Below, piece after piece: positions 60,744-64,000 of a stretch of DNA of 64,000 bases. The notes beneath the pieces were generated by a model. The model saw only the letters and a list, made by a program, of their open reading frames with translations, did not search any database and had not been told where the DNA came from. The stretch is from Candidatus Raymondbacteria bacterium RIFOXYA2_FULL_49_16. Lineage in GTDB: Bacteria > Fibrobacterota > OXYB2-FULL-49-7 > XYB2-FULL-49-35. The stretch spans positions 16,665-80,664 of the forward strand of contig MFYT01000002.1 of assembly GCA_001789205.1 (NCBI GenBank), in the 5' to 3' direction. Numbering within the stretch: the first letter of the stretch is position 1; every line of letters begins with the position of its first letter. Position numbers and translations under genes: made by a program.

Positions 60744-60805
60744 GCCCGCCTCGACCCGCCTTGCCCGCCGCAAGGCGAGGCAGGCTCGCTCTCGGCGAGG
60801 CGGGC
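60744..60805. repeat. Branched GC-rich palindromic element
   Basis: The outer arms GCCCGCCTCG (60744-60753) and CGAGGCGGGC (60796-60805) are perfectly complementary. Inside are two further hairpins: GCCTTGC-CCGCC-GCAAGGC (60759-60777) and GCGAG-GCAGG-CTCGC (60775-60789). They share three bases, so they are probably alternative. The element sits in the transposase remnant and adds a Pro/Arg-rich stretch to it. It looks like a non-autonomous, REP-like insert. Confidence 0.6.
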
Positions 60806-60922
60806 GTTATTTCCCCGTCCCAAGAAGACCCACTACCTGATTATACTGTCTTCGAGGACCTGCCTTCGTACGATAATTAACGCTCCTGCATGAAAGCCAT
60901 GGCGGAGCTGCACCTATTTTAC

Positions 60923-60951
60923 TTGATTGCAAGGCTGAAAGGCGGTATTTT
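60923..60951 (+). promoter_or_regulatory. Predicted promoter upstream of the second AraC regulator
   Basis: Plus-strand -35 TTGATT (60923-60928), a 17-base spacer and -10 TATTTT (60946-60951). The transcript would have a leader of about 220 bases before the GTG at 61177. Confidence 0.35.
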
Positions 60952-61176
60952 ATCTGAAAATGAACGAAACCGATCCTTTTTTCGGCCTGTATGACCAAAT
61001 CCGGGGGGCGGCAATATCGAATCCCGGAACAAATGCGCCCTGCAGCCGGCCTCTCGACACATCACGAACCGGAAAATCAAAATACTTATCAATTTTTTTC
61101 TCGACATTTTTTACAGCAATATTCCCGGATGAAGAAAAGAGCGCGGGATAAGGCAGCCGATTTCAGGGAGATTTAG

Positions 61177-63393
61177 GTGGGATTTAACAACATGTTGATG
61201 ACTAAATTCATTTTCATTTTCGCCCTGCTTCTTCTCCCCTGCGCTTTGGTTGCCAAGGTTTACTTCCACTCCGACTTTGAGATGGGAAAAACCTGCAATG
61301 AAAATGAAGTCGAACCCGGTCAAAGAACAATCGAACTCGTCCCTAATCACCATTTAGAAGAATGGCCTTTAAATAAGGGCAGGGGAATTATTGAAGGAAA
61401 TCTGCCTGCTAAATCGGAAACCTTCACCTATGATAAAAGAGCTGATAACAAACTGAAAGGCGTACAAGGCATCAAGTACCAGCATGCCAAATGGGTGGAT
61501 ATGCGGTTTGGAAATATGAGTGAGTGGGACGTCATTGAAGGCAGCATAATAACCGACGGCCAAAAACCTATTCATGGAAACTCTAGCGCAAAAATTATCG
61601 CCAACAGCAGAACATACGATGAGATAAATAAGGAAATTCCTGAAAACTTAACGGATTTTTATATCCGTTTTTATGTTTGTTTTTCCGAAGATTTATTGGA
61701 CAGCATACGATCAGATACCCCGCTTCGCTTTATGCGGGTTTGGTACAGGAAATACCGTTTACAGTATGTTGCCCTGCTAAAAACAAAGAACGGATTCTCT
61801 TTGTGCCTGTTTAGGACATTTAAAAATGAAAAAGGGAAATCGGAAATCGTTAACGATAAAAGCATGGAAATTATTTGTAACAAAGAGATATTTCCAATGC
61901 AAAAATACAGTATTGAGTATCATTTCCGGGAAATGAGCGATTCCACGGGTAAACTTGAACTCTGGCTCGATGGTTTGCCGCAAGGTGCCGTTATTTCCGA
62001 ACATTCCCCCTGGCGGGAAGAAAACATAAACAAGCTTTTTTTTATTAAAAGCTGTAATCAACAAGGCGCATATTACATTGATGATGTTGAAATTTCTGAC
62101 GCATACGCAGGTACGATTCCTGAAAAGCCCAAGAACATATTCCTGCCCGAAAAAGACCGACTGATATTAAGAAGTTCAGGCTTTATAGATGAAAGACCTA
62201 AAAACAGGCGCGTATCAAGCCAGTGGCAGATAGGTGAACAAAATTCTTGGATTAATTTAATGTACGATAGCGGGGAAGATTTTGAACATTTGGATAGCAT
62301 CGATGTGTCCGATTATTTAACCACCTCCAATAAGTATTATTGGCGCCTTCGTCATAAAAATGATAATGGTAGCTGGAGTGATTGGAGTGAACCCACAACT
62401 TTTGTGCATTCAATGAAAACCGCGCACAACATCTCATCTGTGGCTCCACGTGTCCTGGACATAAAGATCACTGATATAAATAAAACCAAGCGATTGTCAG
62501 ATATTCAAAGAGATATATGGTACGATGTTTACATTTATCTGCAGGACCCCCAGGGGTGGTCAAATATTAGATATGCGGATTTATGGTTAAGCAGTCAATC
62601 CTATACTTTAGGTAATATTCAAAACAGAGGCGGGGATTTTAACTTAGAAAACAATTATTGGGTCAGTTATTCGATCATTTCCAATAAAATATGGGCTATA
62701 GGAAAAACAGGCCATCACAATATCACGGGGAAGCTTGGGCTATATGTGGATGACGATAATGGCGAATATGAACAGAATTCCGGACAAGGGTGGGCCAAAG
62801 CAAGGATAAAACTGCTGCCGGAAGCAAATCCAGGAATCTGGACAATAAACGCTTATGTTATAGATAAAGATACGAATCATTCAGCTATTTATAGGGGGCT
62901 TGTCCATATTACGCCATCAAGCAATATTAAAAAAGACGGAATGTTCTTTGTTTGCTTTTTAGGGGGTATTCTTCTTTTAATTGCCTTTATTGCTTATTCT
63001 TATAAGAAATGGAAAAAGAAGGCGCATCTGCAAAACGAAAAAAATCTCAATTCCTTGGTCATTTTTTCAAAACACGATAATAATATAAGAAAAGCTTTGG
63101 ACTTTATTGAAAACCACTATAAAGAAGATATTTCTTTAAAGCAGGTAGCGGAATTTGCTAATGTATCGCCTGCGTGGCTTAGCAAGATATTCAGTGATGG
63201 AACCAATATGACGATTGTGGAATATATAATCAGGCTGCGGATTGATGAATCCAAGAAATTATTGAAAAACAGCACCTTAAATATAAGTGAAATAGCTTAT
63301 AATGTGGGGTTTCAAGACCAGGCATATTTCCATAGAATCTTCAAAAAGATGGAAAAAATGACCCCAAAAGAGTATCGACGCGGCCAAGCATAA
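61177..63393 (+). CDS. Transmembrane AraC-family regulator with extracytoplasmic sensor domain (second copy)
   Basis: A 738-residue one-component regulator. I take the GTG at 61177, which has GGGAG 6 bases upstream; an ATG five codons later is possible. The signal or anchor helix is at about 9-26. The outer part, about 27-585, contains a concanavalin-like beta domain (YFHSDFEMG, DFYIRFYVCFSEDL, KLELWLDGLPQG), a fibronectin-like domain (YYWRLRHKNDNGSWSDWSEP) and a further beta domain. A membrane helix follows at about 588-608 (FLGGILLLIAFIAYSYKKWKKK region). The last 105 residues form the AraC DNA-binding part (ISLKQVAEFANVSPAWLSKIF, EIAYNVGFQDQAYFHRIFKK). It shares its plan, but little sequence, with the regulator at 18916. 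It is next to a beta-helix protein gene, its likely target. Confidence 0.85.
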   Translation: MGFNNMLMTKFIFIFALLLLPCALVAKVYFHSDFEMGKTCNENEVEPGQRTIELVPNHHLEEWPLNKGRGIIEGNLPAKSETFTYDKRADNKLKGVQGIKYQHAKWVDMRFGNMSEWDVIEGSIITDGQKPIHGNSSAKIIANSRTYDEINKEIPENLTDFYIRFYVCFSEDLLDSIRSDTPLRFMRVWYRKYRLQYVALLKTKNGFSLCLFRTFKNEKGKSEIVNDKSMEIICNKEIFPMQKYSIEYHFREMSDSTGKLELWLDGLPQGAVISEHSPWREENINKLFFIKSCNQQGAYYIDDVEISDAYAGTIPEKPKNIFLPEKDRLILRSSGFIDERPKNRRVSSQWQIGEQNSWINLMYDSGEDFEHLDSIDVSDYLTTSNKYYWRLRHKNDNGSWSDWSEPTTFVHSMKTAHNISSVAPRVLDIKITDINKTKRLSDIQRDIWYDVYIYLQDPQGWSNIRYADLWLSSQSYTLGNIQNRGGDFNLENNYWVSYSIISNKIWAIGKTGHHNITGKLGLYVDDDNGEYEQNSGQGWAKARIKLLPEANPGIWTINAYVIDKDTNHSAIYRGLVHITPSSNIKKDGMFFVCFLGGILLLIAFIAYSYKKWKKKAHLQNEKNLNSLVIFSKHDNNIRKALDFIENHYKEDISLKQVAEFANVSPAWLSKIFSDGTNMTIVEYIIRLRIDESKKLLKNSTLNISEIAYNVGFQDQAYFHRIFKKMEKMTPKEYRRGQA

Positions 63394-63443
63394 AATAATC
63401 CATAAATTCGCAAAGAAAATTTATAAAGTCCGTAAAATTAAAT

Positions 63444-63469
63444 ATAGCATTTTTTTCATAAGATGCTAT
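63444..63469. promoter_or_regulatory. Inverted repeat between the AraC regulator and the beta-helix gene
   Basis: ATAGCAT (63444-63450) and ATGCTAT (63463-63469) are separated by 12 bases. A -10-like TATACT follows at 63472-63477 without a good -35, as at many activator-dependent promoters. It could be an operator for the beta-helix gene or a weak terminator of the regulator gene. Confidence 0.4.
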
Positions 63470-63556
63470 TTTATACTTAGCGGTACAGGAGCGGTGATTT
63501 GGGCGCAATGCCGTTGCCGGAGTGTTTAACTTAATAAATTAAAAAGAGAGGCGGAG

Positions 63557-63928
63557 ATGAAAAAGACAATTATAATGCTGGGCGTATTGCTGTTTGTGAT
63601 TATTGCGGCAACCGCGCAGGCGGCGACGTATTATGTCTCATCAAGCGGAAGTGATAGTAACCCGGGTACATTGACTTCTCCTTGGAAGACGATAGGTAAG
63701 GCAAACAGTACTCTTCAGGCAGGTGATACTGTGTATATAAGAGTGGGAACATATTCTGGTGACTACGTTAATCCAAGCAGATCAGGAACATCAGACACAA
63801 ATCGTATAACTTACAGTAATTATAATAATGAAAAAGTTACTGTTAAAGACGCCAGTTACGGAGTTCGTATAAACGGTAAATCATATATAACGGTTAATGG
63901 GATTAGTTTTTATAATCTAGTGCTGTGA
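63557..63928 (+). pseudogene. Beta-helix (pectate-lyase-like) protein, 3' truncated
   Basis: Only 123 residues are present. A signal peptide (1-22) is followed by the typical start of a right-handed parallel beta-helix: YYVSSSGSDSNPGTLTSPWKTI, LQAGDTVYIRVGTYSG, YGVRINGKSYITVNGISF. Such proteins are normally several hundred residues long (pectate lyases, DUF1565-type surface proteins). The frame ends suddenly after ISFYNL at a stop in CTAGTGCTGTGA, where the sequence changes character. I infer that an inserted element cut the gene. The ribosome site GAGGCGGAG is intact, so a truncated secreted product could still be made. Confidence 0.7.
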
Positions 63929-64000
63929 CCACTTAATTTTTACACTTTTTTAATTTTCTTTTTCCGTGCTGGTTCGTTCGGCTTAGAAGCAATAAATTAT
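63918..64000. other. Possible edge of a mobile element
   Basis: From about 63918 the sequence no longer continues the beta-helix coding pattern. On the minus strand a short stretch (about 63940-63996) would encode a Lys/Arg-rich C-terminus like that of a transposase, but a stop in the same frame lies at 63999-63997 and the window ends. An insertion-sequence end is the simplest reading; it cannot be confirmed here. Confidence 0.3.

Larger units (their letters stand above)
60199..60880 (+). pseudogene. Degenerate IS91-type transposase remnant
   Basis: Pieces of one transposase lie in order but in different frames. A first piece has LGKLCKAAYEVFFEAM and PGMVAAVQTFGDL. A second has DPLDFLAEVTQHIPNKG and VRYYGMYSNKKRG. 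A third begins IYEIDPLKCPKCGGMMKIL, the zinc-like C-terminal part of this family. The section that normally carries the HPHIH and catalytic Tyr region between piece 1 and piece 2 is missing, and two GC-rich palindromes interrupt the sequence. The N-terminus is also absent. The flanks at 59982-60198 and 60881-61176 hold no convincing gene. Confidence 0.75.

Noticed and set aside
60960..61151. A 63-codon open frame upstream of the second AraC gene.
   Set aside because: No ribosome site, no family likeness and odd composition; it lies in the leader of the AraC gene.
63480..63530. A sigma-54-like TGG...TTGC arrangement upstream of the beta-helix gene.
   Set aside because: The distance between the GG and GC is wrong (about three bases too long).
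63940..63996. A Lys-rich short minus-strand coding end resembling a transposase C-terminus.
   Set aside because: A stop codon in the same frame lies immediately upstream at 63999-63997, so it cannot be shown to be part of a gene.
1..64000. CRISPR arrays, tRNA or rRNA genes, phage genes.
   Set aside because: No regularly spaced direct repeats, cloverleaf sequences or phage structural genes were seen.

Overview
The window looks like a chromosomal piece of a Gram-negative, polysaccharide-degrading bacterium of the Fibrobacterota / FCB type (a Raymondbacteria-like lineage would fit; this is inference). The main reason is that about a dozen predicted secreted proteins end in a roughly 80-residue immunoglobulin-like tail with a PNPFNP-type motif and a basic last residue, the hallmark of type IX (Por) secretion tags in this group. 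Tat-exported proteins, lipoproteins, transmembrane AraC regulators and a sigma-54 activator fit the same picture. No rRNA, tRNA or CRISPR array was seen.

Region 1 (1-22.7 kb, almost all minus strand) is a polysaccharide-degradation locus. It encodes a transglutaminase-like protein (cut by the window edge), a URO-D-like protein, a sulfatase, four related serine esterases, a rhamnogalacturonan-lyase-like protein, an SGNH esterase, a DNRLRE-like protein and an unrecognised tagged protein. A membrane-anchored AraC regulator sits at its head. Three promoters in this region share one conserved upstream element (ACCG-N16-ACCG), which I propose is that regulator's binding site. An ISAzo13-type insertion sequence (2715-4010) has cut into the locus: it supplies the sulfatase's stop codon and leaves an orphan sorting-tag remnant.

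Region 2 (22.7-32 kb) has a sigma-54 activator divergent from an esterase that carries a sigma-54-like promoter. Then comes a minus-strand operon of BatA-like, DUF4159, amidotransferase-like and M28 peptidase proteins, without the usual MoxR and DUF58 partners.

Region 3 (32-43 kb) holds two small secreted proteins (one hook-like), queF, a glycosyltransferase with a tagged lipoprotein, an outer-membrane barrel plus an S41 protease, a NapH-NapG-like polyferredoxin fusion with two Tat-exported DUF362 proteins, and an amidohydrolase.

Region 4 (43-51.8 kb) has a DUF4091 glycosidase-like protein, an L-arabinose operon (kinase, isomerase, 4-epimerase), an ABC-F protein and an AmrS-like radical SAM enzyme. 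The arabinose operon would consume sugar released from pectic or arabinan polymers.

Region 5 (51.8-60 kb) holds two DNA-damage proteins: an EndoQ-UvrD helicase fusion, and a radical SAM repair-family protein with a LexA-like box inside its promoter. Between them lie an IclR regulator with a perfect palindromic operator and a tagged FAD oxidoreductase.

Region 6 (60-64 kb) is accessory: a decayed IS91-like transposase carrying palindromic inserts, a second transmembrane AraC sensor, and the start of a beta-helix (pectate-lyase-like) protein that breaks off near what may be another mobile element.
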